64,000 nucleotides of DNA, from NCBI GenBank assembly GCA_977017575.1, contig CDRNVI010000167.1:96963-160962 (forward strand), written 5' to 3'. Below, in pieces: positions 54,051 to 64,000 of the stretch. The notes beneath the pieces were generated by a model. That model was given only the letters and a program-made list of their open reading frames with translations, was not told where the DNA came from and did no database searches. Made by a program: the position numbers and the translations under genes. The stretch comes from Paramoeba atlantica. Lineage: Eukaryota > Discosea. Position 1 is the first letter of the stretch. Each line of letters begins with the position of its first letter.

Positions 54051-55700
54051 CTTGGTAATGCTTCAATTTGAATAACCAATAGAAGAAGCATTTGATCTTG
54101 AGAAATTGCTTAGAGAAAACTCCAAGCAGAACAATTGGTGAAGGCAATTCATTTCCTGGTTGTACAAAATGAAGAGTTGGTGTGAATAAAGAAGGAGTTT
54201 TTAAAGATGAAAGAATCAAATTACAAATCTTAGAAACAACATTGGAAATTGGTAATTAAAGATGTGAATTTCCAAAACCCAGTCCAAGCTTCTCAATTTT
54301 GCATCTAAAAAAAGAGTATTAAACAAGATATTTGACCAAACATACTTGAGTTCAGAAAACAAATCAAGTTTGCAAGGGCAATTGAAAGTCATTAGGCCAA
54401 AAGTTGGATGGATTACCTTTGAATTTGTTGTGTACCCTTAATAGATTCTTTGGTGAGAAAGTTGTCCTTATGGAACAGCAGAAGTTTGATCTTTTTTGAG
54501 TACCTGATAAAAAAGTTACTAATCAAGAATTTCAGGTGGTAACTACAGAATATTTGCACCTGTTCTTGAAGATAAGAGAAACTCCCTTTCAGGAAATCTA
54601 TGTGAAGGAAGCAATGTGAGAATTCAAAAATCCAATCTTCCAAGGTCTAAATAAAGTGTCTGTTAGGGGGGGAACAGATGAGTATTAAAGAACCAAAGAA
54701 AAATTGAAGAGGAGTGAACCAATAACCTGTTTTCTTTCATCCCTGGATGAGCACTGTGGATAGATATGGTGATGCTGCAGCAAGGAAATATAAACATATG
54801 AGTCTTGTTAATTGGAACAAAAGAGTTCCAAGAAAGAGAGGATGTGGGGATTTCAGTTGGAAAATACTTTACTTGTGAACTCCTTGGATGTGGGATATTA
54901 ACTCTTGAAGAACTTAAAGAAAAAGCAAATGGTTTGTCAATTCTTTTAAGAGTAAAAAGGAATTTACTCAAAATACTTGGCAACAAGACAAGATGGTGGT
55001 CAAGATGAGTGAAAATGGCTTCACAATCCATATTGGCAACCTAGTAAGAGACTTGAATCCTAAAATATACCAAATAAATAATAAACTGTTCAACATACCT
55101 TGCATGGTCAATGATATTTACTACACAAGCACTTTGTGATTCTAGGGCTTGCAGGATAGATGTTGTGGCAAGAACATTCCTGAATAAAGCAATTCCCAAA
55201 CTTTGGAGACCATTACAAAGGAAATTACATTTCCTTAGCTGACAAATCATCAATAATGCCAACTGAAGAAGTTCACTCCTTCCCAATCCCAGAGAGATTG
55301 GAGAATTAAAAATAACTACACAAACAAGATTGGATCCTAGATCAATCTTAGCAGTTGAGGTCAGACAGAAAAAAAAAGCTCTACAACTGAGATTTGATCA
55401 TGTGAGACAATATATCTACACTACTTGAATTGAGATTATGAATGTTGGAAATACCTCATTCTCACTTGAAAAAGGGTCTACATGTTGTAAAACACATTAA
55501 TGTTACAGAAAAGAATGCAGAACAAACCATTGCAAAACCTCTTGATAAAAGACCAGTAAAACTTCACCAAAAGAAGTCAGATGAAAGAATGTATAAAGAT
55601 AAATTGGTCACTCCAGAACTACAGCCTCAAGAGGACTGCCATGGAATGGCAAAACACATGTGCAATCAAGGAGGTTGGGGATTCTCAGAAGAAATAGCAT
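54051..55700 (+). other. Ty3-C leader and gag region, no frame resolved
   Basis: Only short frames (54805-55008, 55442-55759). Basic, Lys-rich peptides without a zinc knuckle. Position suggests gag, but I cannot support domains. Confidence 0.4.
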
Positions 55701-57051
55701 CAATGTTCTTTAGCAAATATCCTGTTGAGAGATGGTCAGAAAAATCTGGAAGAAGATGAAAAGATGATTCCAGAGGAATATGAGGAGTTCACAAAGAAAA
55801 CTGACCTCACTCTTAGTGATCTCAATCTTGATCAAATGATTCAACTCTGTAAACTCTTTGAAAAATACAAAGAAATGTGGGACATACTTAGCAATGCTCC
55901 AATCATGCATACAGATGCAACAGAGTTCAAAATTGAACTTAAAGATGAAACTCAAAAGCCTTTTAGATGAGCTTATTATACAAAGGACAATTGAAGAGAA
56001 TCAAATCCAAGAGATGGCCAAGAGAAGAGTCATCCAATCATCAAATTCACCATGTTAGTGGCAAAAAAGCAAATGAAAAAGTCTGATTCTGTGTGGATTA
56101 CAGAGAATTAAATGAAAGGACTAAGAAATGGAGTTATCTAATACCAAAAAAATTAATGATGTGTTGTCATACCTGGGTGAATCTTCATTCTTTTCAACAT
56201 TGGATATGACTGCAGCATTTTAGTCAATCCCAATCCAAGAGGAGGACAAGGGAAAAATGGCTTTTGTTCACAATTCAGGCTGTGGGAATGGAATTCAATG
56301 CCATTTGGATTAACAAATGCTCTGGCAACACAGCAACATTTTATAGATACAATACTTGCTGGCTTGCAATGATATATATCTGTATTAATTATGTTGATGA
56401 CATAGTTATCTTCTCAAAAACCTTTGAGAAACATATTCAATCACTAGTAGAGAAAGTGCTGGATAGATTAAAGGAAAATAAGTTGCAAATTAACCTGAGT
56501 AAAGTGGTGAAAGATCTTTCACATTACTTGGATATACAGCAACAAAGGATGGAATTTTGGCTAATGACAAGAAAGTCAAGGCCATAAAACATTTTCCACA
56601 ACCAACCAATCAAAAGGAATTACAATCACTCTTAGGATTGGTTAGTTGGTGTAGGAGATTCATCCACAATTGTTCTCAAAAAACATACCACCTTCGAGAA
56701 TTACTGCTACAACCATTATTTGAATGGGTTAAGAAGGCAGATAATGAATTTCAGGAAATGAAGGAAACAATTGCAAGAATACCAATGCCAAATTTCAGAA
56801 AAACATTCTATATTCATGTGGACACATCAAAAAATGGTTATGATTCAATACTGACACAACACCCTGATGATCCTCTTGATAAACCAGCACCAAAAAGGTC
56901 AGGAATACCAAAAAAGCACAAAATAGTCGCTTTCACAAGTCTGGCTTTGCCAAAACACAATAAAAATATACAAATTCTGAACAAGAATGTTATGAGGCTT
57001 ACTGGGCAATTAACAAGTTTAAGGAATTCATTATGGGAAGAGATGTGGTGA
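55701..57051 (+). pseudogene. Ty3-C RT and RNase H
   Basis: KIELKDETQKPFR (about 55930) precedes RT. FCVDYRELNERTKK-like codons lie near 56090. INYVDDIVIFSKTFEKHI (about 56385) holds the YVDD box. LLGLVSWCRRFIHN (about 56625) and TFYIHVDTSKNGYDSILTQ (about 56806) are the connection and RNase H start. Many stops and frameshifts. Confidence 0.85.
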
Positions 57052-58640
57052 TTTTTAGTGAGCACCAGAGTCAACAGTCAAACTGTGCAACTCCACAGTA
57101 AGCAAACAAGAAGCAAACTTATCTGTGGGTGGCTGCTGGAAATAGCAGCAGTTGCAAGTCAAATTCTACACCAACCTGGGAAAACACTGGTTATTCCTGA
57201 TACACTCAGTTGAGCACATCATGTATCCTATCAAGAGGAAGATGCTCAAACTCCAATTAAGAAGTCCTGGAGAGACTGGGAGTTAAAAATGTGGAAAACA
57301 AAACAACATTTTAACAAACAAAAAATGGCAATATTGAAGCTCTGTTCTCTCTCAAAAACCTGTCATAGGGTAGATGAGTCCACCAGAGATGGAAAGGAGT
57401 TATTGGCTAAAATGGGTCAGTGCACAGAAAGCATGGGTCAGCTTGGTGGCCAATCTGCTCAAGGAAGGAGCAGGGGACTCTCTCAAGGATGACTATCTGG
57501 GATAGCTGTTGGGTCAGCTTCATGTAAGACACTGGGCAGTGTGATGGGTTAGCTTCAGACAATTCCCAGCAAGACTGAGTGTAATGACATTTCTGACTCT
57601 GGAAGTGAGGATGAATTTAGGTCAAGTACACAACCAGGTGAACCTACCAGAGTTCATACAGTGCCTGAAATACAACCTCTTATAAATAAGGAGCCAGAAG
57701 GAGCAAAACTGTCAGATACTGGTGCTGGCCACACTGGATCTGAGAATCAGAATGATTCAGAAAAACAATGGATCATAAAGGACCAAGAACAATACTGGAG
57801 CAATATGAAGGATCAATTTTGTCAAAGAATGAGAAATTTGATCTTAATTAGAGAATACCTGAGTTTTGTAAAGACATTCAGAAATTATTGGAAACAAGGT
57901 GACATTATTGTCTCAATAATACATATACCCATATCTTATCAATTGTGGATGCCTTCACAGGGTACTTTTCATTATTTCCACTGAAAGCTGTCATCACAAA
58001 AGAGATGGCACAATGCCTCTTGAAATATGTTACAATCCATTCAATGCCACCGGAAATAGTGACTGATGGAGGGGCCCAGAAAGAACTCTTTGTGGAATTG
58101 ACACAAATCTGAGGAACACACCATGCAAAGGTCTCCCTCTATAACCACAAAGGAAATGGCAAAGTGGGAACAATTCATTCACCTGTTAAAAACATGATGA
58201 GGGCTTTATGTCCAGAAATATCAAAGGGACTGTGGGATTTGCTCCTTCCAATTGGTGGAATTTGCTTACAATACCCAAGTTCATTTTGTAACAAAACAAA
58301 AACCTTTCATGTTACAATTTGGTCGAATACCAACATATCCAATCAATGTTACACTGGGAACATCAAACCCAAAATTGGTTACTTCAGATGAATATGTGGC
58401 TAATGTGAGGGATAAGATGTTAGAAATCTTTCAACTGGTAAATGAAAAATGAAGAGATTCCAAGGAACAAAGAGTTGATGACTATAATGCTCATCAAAGA
58501 ACTCAAATTCTATCGGTTGGAGACTGAGTCCTTCTTCTAAATCATGAAAAAAGGAAGAAATTTAACCAAAAATTCAATCCAAGGACACAAGGTGATGTCC
58601 ATATGATAACTGAGGTTGTTTCAGCTCAAATATATTGATT
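57052..58640 (+). pseudogene. Ty3-C integrase region
   Basis: Near 57945-58090 the frames give DAFTGYFSLFPLK and PEIVTDGGAQKELF, the two Asp motifs of the integrase core. 58252-58452 gives VEFAYNTQVHFVTK, the usual downstream block. Heavily broken. No chromodomain recognised. Confidence 0.75.
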
Positions 58641-59049
58641 AAGGAATCTCAAAACAAGATGGATTCTTCCACAACCTGTTCATGGAAGTGAATTAATATG
58701 AAAGGGTTGAAATTGAAAAGGAACAAAACCTGATAAAGGAGAAAGAACTCCCACCAGGAGATGGATGAAGAAGTCTGAGATATAGAATTATCTCAGAAAG
58801 AGAATTTGATGGTTATCAACAATATTGTATGGAAATCCAACCACCTACTGGAAGAAAATGACATAAGTGGTGGGAGAAAGAACACCTGGGAGGTACAAAA
58901 GAGTTGAAAGATTACCTCAAGGCAAAGAAGCCTCAAAAAGGTTATTGGTGGGCAGACTGATCAATAATGGGTGGATTTTCCCTGTAAGAACTTTGAATTT
59001 TGTTCAGAACTGACAAAGCTGCGCTCAAAACTCTGCTTGCAAGGGGGGG
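58641..59049 (+). other. Ty3-C 3' region and polypurine tract
   Basis: Charged peptides in broken frames, ending in caagggggg at 59040-59049 immediately before the 3' LTR. Confidence 0.6.
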
Positions 59050-59257
59050 TGTAAATAATTAAATATCCAAATATGAAATATTATAAATATATATAACACC
59101 TTTATTTGAATCCTTGTTAAATTCAGTTCAACTGATTGCAGTTCATTGTTGTCAACATCCTGTCACTGTGTTTTCTCCTCTCTACTCTCTCACTTGTTGA
59201 TTTCCCAGTTTCTCAACTGTACTTCTTTGAAACCTCAGAAATAAAACAAAATCTACA
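59050..59257 (+). repeat. 3' LTR of Ty3-C
   Basis: TG...CA ends (TGTAAATAATT, AAATCTACA), next to the polypurine tract. The inner part matches the 5' LTR. Confidence 0.8.
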
Positions 59258-60590
59258 AAGGATTGCTTCATCCAAGAAAGCTTCACAACAAAAAAAAAAC
59301 AAGATGTCACATAAAAACAAAAAGGAAAAAGGAAATGGAAATGGATATAAAAATAAAAAATAATATCGACAAGAGAGTGAGCCAGGCTGAGAAAAAAATA
59401 ATCATAACAACAATAAATAACAACAATAATAAAATAACAAAATAACAACAACAATATTCCAAACAAAGTACACTATTGGAGAGAATCAAACAAAACAACA
59501 ACAGCAACATTCACACAGACTCTTTGCCAACAAACACTTTCAGGGTGAAATCATTCCAAACAGTTTTAAATAATATATGTGACACAACCAAAAAACCTAG
59601 AATAAAGAAAGAAACAACAATCCATAAAAATAACCCAAACAGTAATTCTCTCTCAAAGATAAGTTGAGGATCCAAACTTTTAAACAACTCTCCCAACAAC
59701 ATCTCAACCAACCAACAAAAGAAAACCAAATAATAATAAAAGCAAACATAACAAAAAAAACCTTTTTTGAAGAAAAAAAAGAATAGATCACACAAGTTCC
59801 AACAAACACAAGCAAGAAAAAACAGTCCAAAAAACTCACATCAGTAATTATTCAATCCCTCACCTCACTCTTGTTCCCTTTTGGAGGGGGATATCTTTTT
59901 TTTTGAATTTCATTCAAGAAAACAAAAAAAACCTAACTCTCAGATTCTCCATCAACCCTCTGGCTCTCTGGTAACAAAAAAGAGAAGTAACCCACCAAAG
60001 AAAAGAAGAAATAAGAAAAAGAAAGCACAAAAAAACAGGAAAAGGAAAAAGAAAAAAAGAAAAAAAGAAAGAAAACAAAAAAAGAAAGAAAAAAAAAGAA
60101 AGAAAAAAAAGAAAGAAAAAGAAAGAAAAAAAAGAAAGAAAAAGAAACCACAACTTGAAGCAACATATTTAACCCAATCATGATCACAGTGACCTATGAA
60201 AGAAGAGAAAAAAAGAGAAAAGGAAAAAGAGAAAGGAAAAGAAACAAAAAGAAAGAAAAAAAAGGGAAGAAAAAAAAGGGAGAAAAGAAGGGAGAAAAAA
60301 AGAGAAGTAAGGAGAAAAGAAAAGAGATGATGGCAAGAACAAAAACAGAAAACTAGAGTGGGGAAGGTGCAACACTCTTTTTTTAGCCACAAAAAAAAGA
60401 TTTTGGGGTTTCACAATTTTTTTTATCCTTTGTTTTTTTTGTTTTTTTTGTTTCCTTTCAATCCTTTTTGCATCTCCCAAGTCTTGGTCATGTTTCACAA
60501 AGACACTATCACACTCATCATCAAGACAAAAAAAAACACTCAAACAGAAGGGATTGAAGAAAATTGGAACAAAAAGATGAAGAAAAATGA
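59258..60590. other. A-rich, (AAAG)-type low-complexity DNA
   Basis: Long adenine and purine runs, for example 60077-60146 and 60200-60340. Frames such as the Lys/Arg run at 59881-60183 are composition artefacts. No gene supported. Confidence 0.6.
60470..60540. repeat. Dispersed duplicate, copy 1
   Basis: ccaagtcttggtca.gtttcacaaagacac.. matches 62670-62740 at about 85 percent. Origin unknown. Confidence 0.6.
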
Positions 60591-60594
60591 AAAA

Positions 60595-60665
60595 ATTCAA
60601 TATGTGGGAATTGAACCCGTCAGGTGAATAGATGGTTCTTGCCCTTCTCCTTACTCTCCTAGGTT
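60595..60665 (-). other. tRNA-like sequence
   Basis: The minus strand has a perfect B box GGGTTCAATTCCC (60608-60620) and an A-box-like TAGGAGAGTAAGG about 40 bases upstream, with T-runs beyond. Acceptor arms do not pair, so it is a tRNA-derived relic rather than a tRNA gene. Confidence 0.4.
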
Positions 60666-61290
60666 CAAAAAAGAAGTCTTTCAATCCTCCTCCAAAGAAG
60701 AGAAGACAAAAATAGAAGACATTATTTGAAAAATAACAAACCAAAGTCACCAGGGTTACCAAAATGAACCTAGGATTTTCATACTCTCTGGGTGCTAATT
60801 TGAAAATTCATACCCAAAGAGTATAAGTTTTCTTCCTTGAGGTCATTTGAGCATTGCTTGGATCACCACTGATAGGAAAAGAACCAAAATAACACTTCTT
60901 CATCCATTCAAGAATGAAAGTTCTTTTTATGGTTATCCAATAAGTTGATTGTTTCAACAAAAAAAAAGAGTTCTCTGGTCAAAAAAAATGAGAAAAAGGA
61001 GGCAAAAAGAAAAGATCAGAAGAGTAAGATAAAGGAAATAGGGGAAATAAAATGGAAACAAACAAAAAAAATCTAATGATAAAGAAAAAAGAAAAAAGAA
61101 CCCTAGTAAGCTGATAGTCTCACAGCTTAACCATCTGAGTCAGGTTCCATTTCTCTTGAAGCTCTTCTTTCTCAGAAGACAAAGGAATGCCAAATCAAAG
61201 GTTCCCAACATTGAACTGGGGTGAGTCATAAAATAATTGAAGAAATAATTGAAATTCTCAAGGGTCCACCAGGTTTAATCCTCTTATAAC
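60666..61290. other. AT-rich DNA with a second tRNA-like relic
   Basis: On the minus strand at about 61098-61150, TGACTCAGATGG fits an A box and an inverted pair agctg/cagct suggests an anticodon-type stem. The B box is degraded. No gene elsewhere in the stretch. Confidence 0.35.
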
Positions 61291-61352
61291 ATCAAAGAGA
61301 AAAGGGTTGTTTGAACAAATCAAAAGAACTTTTTAACTTGTTTATAACACTC
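61291..61352. repeat. Dispersed duplicate, pair 2 copy 1
   Basis: ggttgtttgaacaaatcaaaagaactttt matches 62036-62100 over about 60 bp. Confidence 0.6.
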
Positions 61353-62134
61353 TTTACAATCTTTTCAATTTGTTTTGCCTTTCTTGATCTTGAATGTTAA
61401 TCACAAATAAATTATTAAAAGCCAAGTACAAAGTGGAAATATTATACAAAGAGGAAAGCAATTATCCCTTTTAAAAGAAAAGAAAAGAAAAAAAGTTAGT
61501 TTTTTTGATTAAAAAAAACAAAAAACAAAAAAAAACATCATCATCACAACAAAACACCAAAACCCCTCCCTCCACCACAGGTATTCAACAAAACCAAATA
61601 ACCATAACCCAAATATCCACCCAAGAAACAACCACCTATAAACAACTGCCAACAAATAACAAATAACAAACAACAAAACAACAAACAACAATTCCCCCCC
61701 CACAAACAATGCACAATACTCCAGGAACAACAAAACACAAAATAAAGAAGCTCCCTTCATTCAAAAGGAAAGTCAATGAATTTTAAAAAAAACAAAGGGG
61801 AAAGAAAGGAGGGAAGGAAGGAAGAGGAAAAAGAGAAAGGAGGAAAAGAGGGGGGAAAACAAAAGAGATAAAAAAGAAAAAGGGAAAGTAAAAAAGGGAG
61901 AAAAAGGAGAAAGATAAGAAAGAAACAAGAGGAAGAGAAGGAAAAACCTCTGATTGAAAGCAGATCAAGCAAGGGAAAAAAGAACCTTGGATGTGTGGTC
62001 TCAAGTCTCTCAGCAAGAATTGTATCATAAGAAGAAAAAGAGTTGTTTGAACAAATCAAAAAAACTTTTAATTTGTTCATAAAACTCAAAAATTGTCACC
62101 TAACTAACAGAAAAAGAAAAAAAAAAAAGAAAAT
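61353..62134. other. Low-complexity and purine-rich DNA
   Basis: A/C-rich run at 61560-61700 and G/A-rich run at 61795-61950. The second member of the duplicate pair lies at 62036-62100. No gene supported. Confidence 0.5.
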
Positions 62135-62355
62135 GAAAAGAAAGAAAAAGAAAAGAGAAAAAAAAAGAAAAAAGAAAGAGGAAAAGGAGAAAAAAGAAAG
62201 AAAAAGAAAAAGAGAAAAAGAAAAGAGGGAGAAAAAAAAGGAGAAAAAAAAGGAGAAAAAAAAAGAAAAAAGAAAAAAGAAAAGAAAAAGAAAAAGAAAA
62301 AAAAGAAAAAGAGAAAGAGAAAAAGAAAAGAAGAAAAAGAAAAAAAGAAAAAGAA
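62135..62355 (+). repeat. 221-nt uninterrupted homopurine tract
   Basis: Only A and G from 62135 (after a T at 62134) to 62355 (before cc). Approximate (AAAAG) and (GAGAAA) units, without perfect mirror symmetry. Confidence 0.9.
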
Positions 62356-62740
62356 CCAACAAAAAGATAGAGACTTTTGTGGTGTGTGCAGGGGAGGGGG
62401 GGAGGTTGTGTGTTACTCTCAAGAACATCAATATGATCTGCCAGTTTCTCATCACACTCTTCCTGAGCATTTCAATCTTCTTCTCTCTCTTCTTCTGTTG
62501 TTCCTTTGAGGCTTTTCTTGGAGTTCTCAGAAACTGAATCAACATCATCAGTATTCTTCTCATCACCCACTTTCTCTTCATCATCATTCACTCGATTTTC
62601 GATCTCCTGATGACTCTTCACTGCTGTCACCATCTTGTTTGCTCTTTTTTGGGAGGAGAAATAAAGCATCTTCTCCAAGTCTTGGTCACGTTTCACAAAG
62701 ACAACACATCACACTCATCATTGAGATAGAACACTTGAGA
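62356..62740 (-). CDS. Possible minus-strand coding exon, acidic (uncertain)
   Basis: The minus frame at 62696-62472 (MKRDQDLEKMLYFSSQKRANK, then DDVDSVSENSKKSL) has a composition unlike the low-complexity flanks. Codons continue plausibly for about 50 bp after the stop. Part of it is duplicated at 60470-60540. No family recognised. It could be an exon or pseudogene of a host gene. Confidence 0.25.
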
Positions 62741-63492
62741 ACTACAGTTGAAAGTTCCATACACATCCTGGATGTTCCTTCAGAGGCTTTGAAAATCTTT
62801 GAGCTTGAACAGAACAATCCCACAAACAAACAAAAAACAAAATCACCAAAAAGACACCACCACAAAAAACAAAACTTAGACTGGAAAAAAAGGAGGGTGG
62901 TTTTGGGGAGGGGTGGTTCAATTCTCACAAAATTTTCCTTTTTTTTTTTGACTTTTTTTTTGTTCAGTGAAAGCATTGATTGGGGTTTGGTTTGGGCGGG
63001 TTTGGTTTGGGCGGGTTTGGTTTTTTTTTCGAAGTGAGGGGTTGGTTGTGGAGAGTTGTCTTCGAAAAATGAGAAACACTCAATGCAAGATGAATCTCCT
63101 TTCTGTGTCTCAAATGTGTAAAACTTGGGATGTGCATCCTGTTGTTCTGGATTCTGAGCAAATTCGTGTGTGATGAAAAAGAAGAGGATCAAGTTGAGTG
63201 ATTCTCAGACAGCAATTTTGAGCGGTCCTCAATGCAATTGGATTATTATTATTTGGCTTTGCCCCAACGCACCAATAGACACTTCACTGAACTGAGCCAA
63301 CTTTTTCCAAAAAACACAGGTTTCTTCGTCCCCCTCCTTGACTTGACCCAACACACACACACAAAAAAAAACTCAAAACAAAAACTCAAAACACAAAAAA
63401 CAAAAACCAATCAAAAACAATCAAAAACAACCAAACCAAAACAAAACAAAGTAATCCCTTCTTGTGTGATTGATCAATAAATACAACTACTA
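62741..63492. other. Intergenic region before the last ORF
   Basis: Mixed sequence with a gggcgggtttggttt duplication at 62993-63020 and A/C-rich runs at 63355-63450. No reading frame supported. Could contain the promoter of the downstream ORF, but I see no defined element. Confidence 0.4.
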
Positions 63493-63813
63493 TGGCTTCT
63501 GTGGTTCAATTTTCTGATGAATGTATCCTCTCTATTGCTCAGTCTGTCAAATTTGGGAAGTCAAAAGGGGTGTATCTTCTTGATCAACAACATGGAAAAT
63601 GTCGAACTGAATTATCATGATTTATCAAAAAGTGGGGATGTGGTGGATGGACGAACAGAAAATGGACTGAATTCACAACTCATCTCCCAAGAGACAAATG
63701 TGCATATGGATTGACTCACATCAAAAATATATCTCTCCTTCTGATCACACGTGAAAGGAGTAAATTAGTATTTGTGATGTGGGCACCATACAAGAGCTAA
63801 AATCAAAAGAAAA
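63493..63813 (+). pseudogene. ADF-homology/coactosin-like gene relic or unspliced gene start (tentative)
   Basis: ATG at 63493 gives MASVVQFSDECILSIAQSV. The frame meets TGA at codon 43 (63619), where CGA (Arg) would fit, and stays open until TAA at about 63811. After the TGA it reads WGCGGW, TEFTTHLPRDKCAYGLTHI and ERSKLVFVMWAP. G-GG, the hydrophobic-YG block and RSK.VF..W are arranged as in coactosin/ADF-H actin-binding proteins, including spacing of about 20 residues. About 107 codons in all, short of a full ~140-residue domain; the C-terminal helix is not found in frame. Codon use keeps several CpGs. It could be a decayed pseudogene or a gene with introns. The similarity is judged by eye only. 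Confidence 0.35.
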
Positions 63814-64000
63814 GATGGTTGTTTCTTTTACTGCAAATGGAATTGTTGGAAAGATTGGAGAAGGTGGAATTTCTTGTTAACTTCAGGGTGGTTCAGTTGC
63901 ATCTGTTGATTATGATGAAAGTTTTGGAACATGCATTGGCACAATCTACAATGAAGTGAGAAAAAAGAAAGAGGAAATAACCCCTAATAAAAATTTAGTT

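Larger units (their letters stand above)
53830..59257 (+). mobile_element. Decayed Ty3/gypsy element, family C
   Basis: LTRs of about 210 bp: 5' about 53830-54050, 3' 59050-59257 (TGTAAATAATT...AAATCTACA). The 3' LTR follows caagggggg, a polypurine tract. After the 5' LTR comes ttggtaatgcttc, a candidate primer site. The internal 5 kb hold RT, RNase H and integrase relics. The LTRs differ clearly, so it is old. Confidence 0.8.

Noticed and set aside
59881-60183. Lys/Arg-rich frame as a basic protein
   Set aside because: It is the translation of an A/G simple-sequence tract; the opposite strand gives equally long Phe/Leu frames.

Overview
Eukaryotic, AT-rich, transposon-dominated DNA. There is no operon structure, no bacterial-type gene and no clear housekeeping gene. 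Almost everything recognisable is a retroelement: Ty3/gypsy LTR elements with chromodomains, LINEs with endonuclease, reverse transcriptase and RNase H, and tRNA-headed SINEs. There is also one PiggyBac-type DNA transposon, one element with long terminal inverted repeats, and a higher-order satellite. The mix suggests a repeat-rich fungus or protist; the species cannot be fixed from this window. CpG is scarce, and repeat copies differ mainly by CpG to TpG/CpA changes, as expected from cytosine methylation or RIP-like mutation.

Region by region. 1-1886: decayed minus-strand LINE fragments (families A and B). 1888-27146: one large plus-strand Ty3 element (family A), about 12 kb without its insertions. 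It is split by a solo LTR (5348-5960, TSD CTTC), an opposite-strand internally deleted relative with both LTRs (8098-13363, TSD ATTC), another solo LTR (13386-14010, TSD CCTG), a near full-length LINE-A (15576-21854, 96-bp TSD) and a third solo LTR (24302-24824, TSD ATGC). Its 3' LTR is 26519-27146. 27147-34648: minus-strand LINE-B pieces with SINEs and another family-A LTR. 34649-49165: a second LINE-A copy hosting an intact PiggyBac-type transposon (34863-37359), a 1.8-kb unknown segment (38346-40144) and a nearly complete minus-strand Ty3 of a second family (B, 42612-48542, TSD CAAAT), itself hit by a SINE-like element. 49341-50564: TIR element. 50893-53390: satellite with a 576-bp three-monomer period. 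53391-53550: 8-bp minisatellite. About 53830-59257: decayed Ty3 family C with LTRs. 59258-63490: A-rich and purine-rich low-complexity DNA with small duplications. 63493-end: possible start of a host gene or pseudogene resembling the ADF-homology/coactosin fold.

Two open reading frames stand out as intact. One is a 704-residue PiggyBac-type transposase. The other is a 261-codon frame inside the deleted Ty3 element that fuses a gag leader to the integrase tail and chromodomain. Most other coding regions are broken, mostly by TGA at positions where CGA (Arg) is expected. All domain calls come from reading motifs by eye; no search was run.
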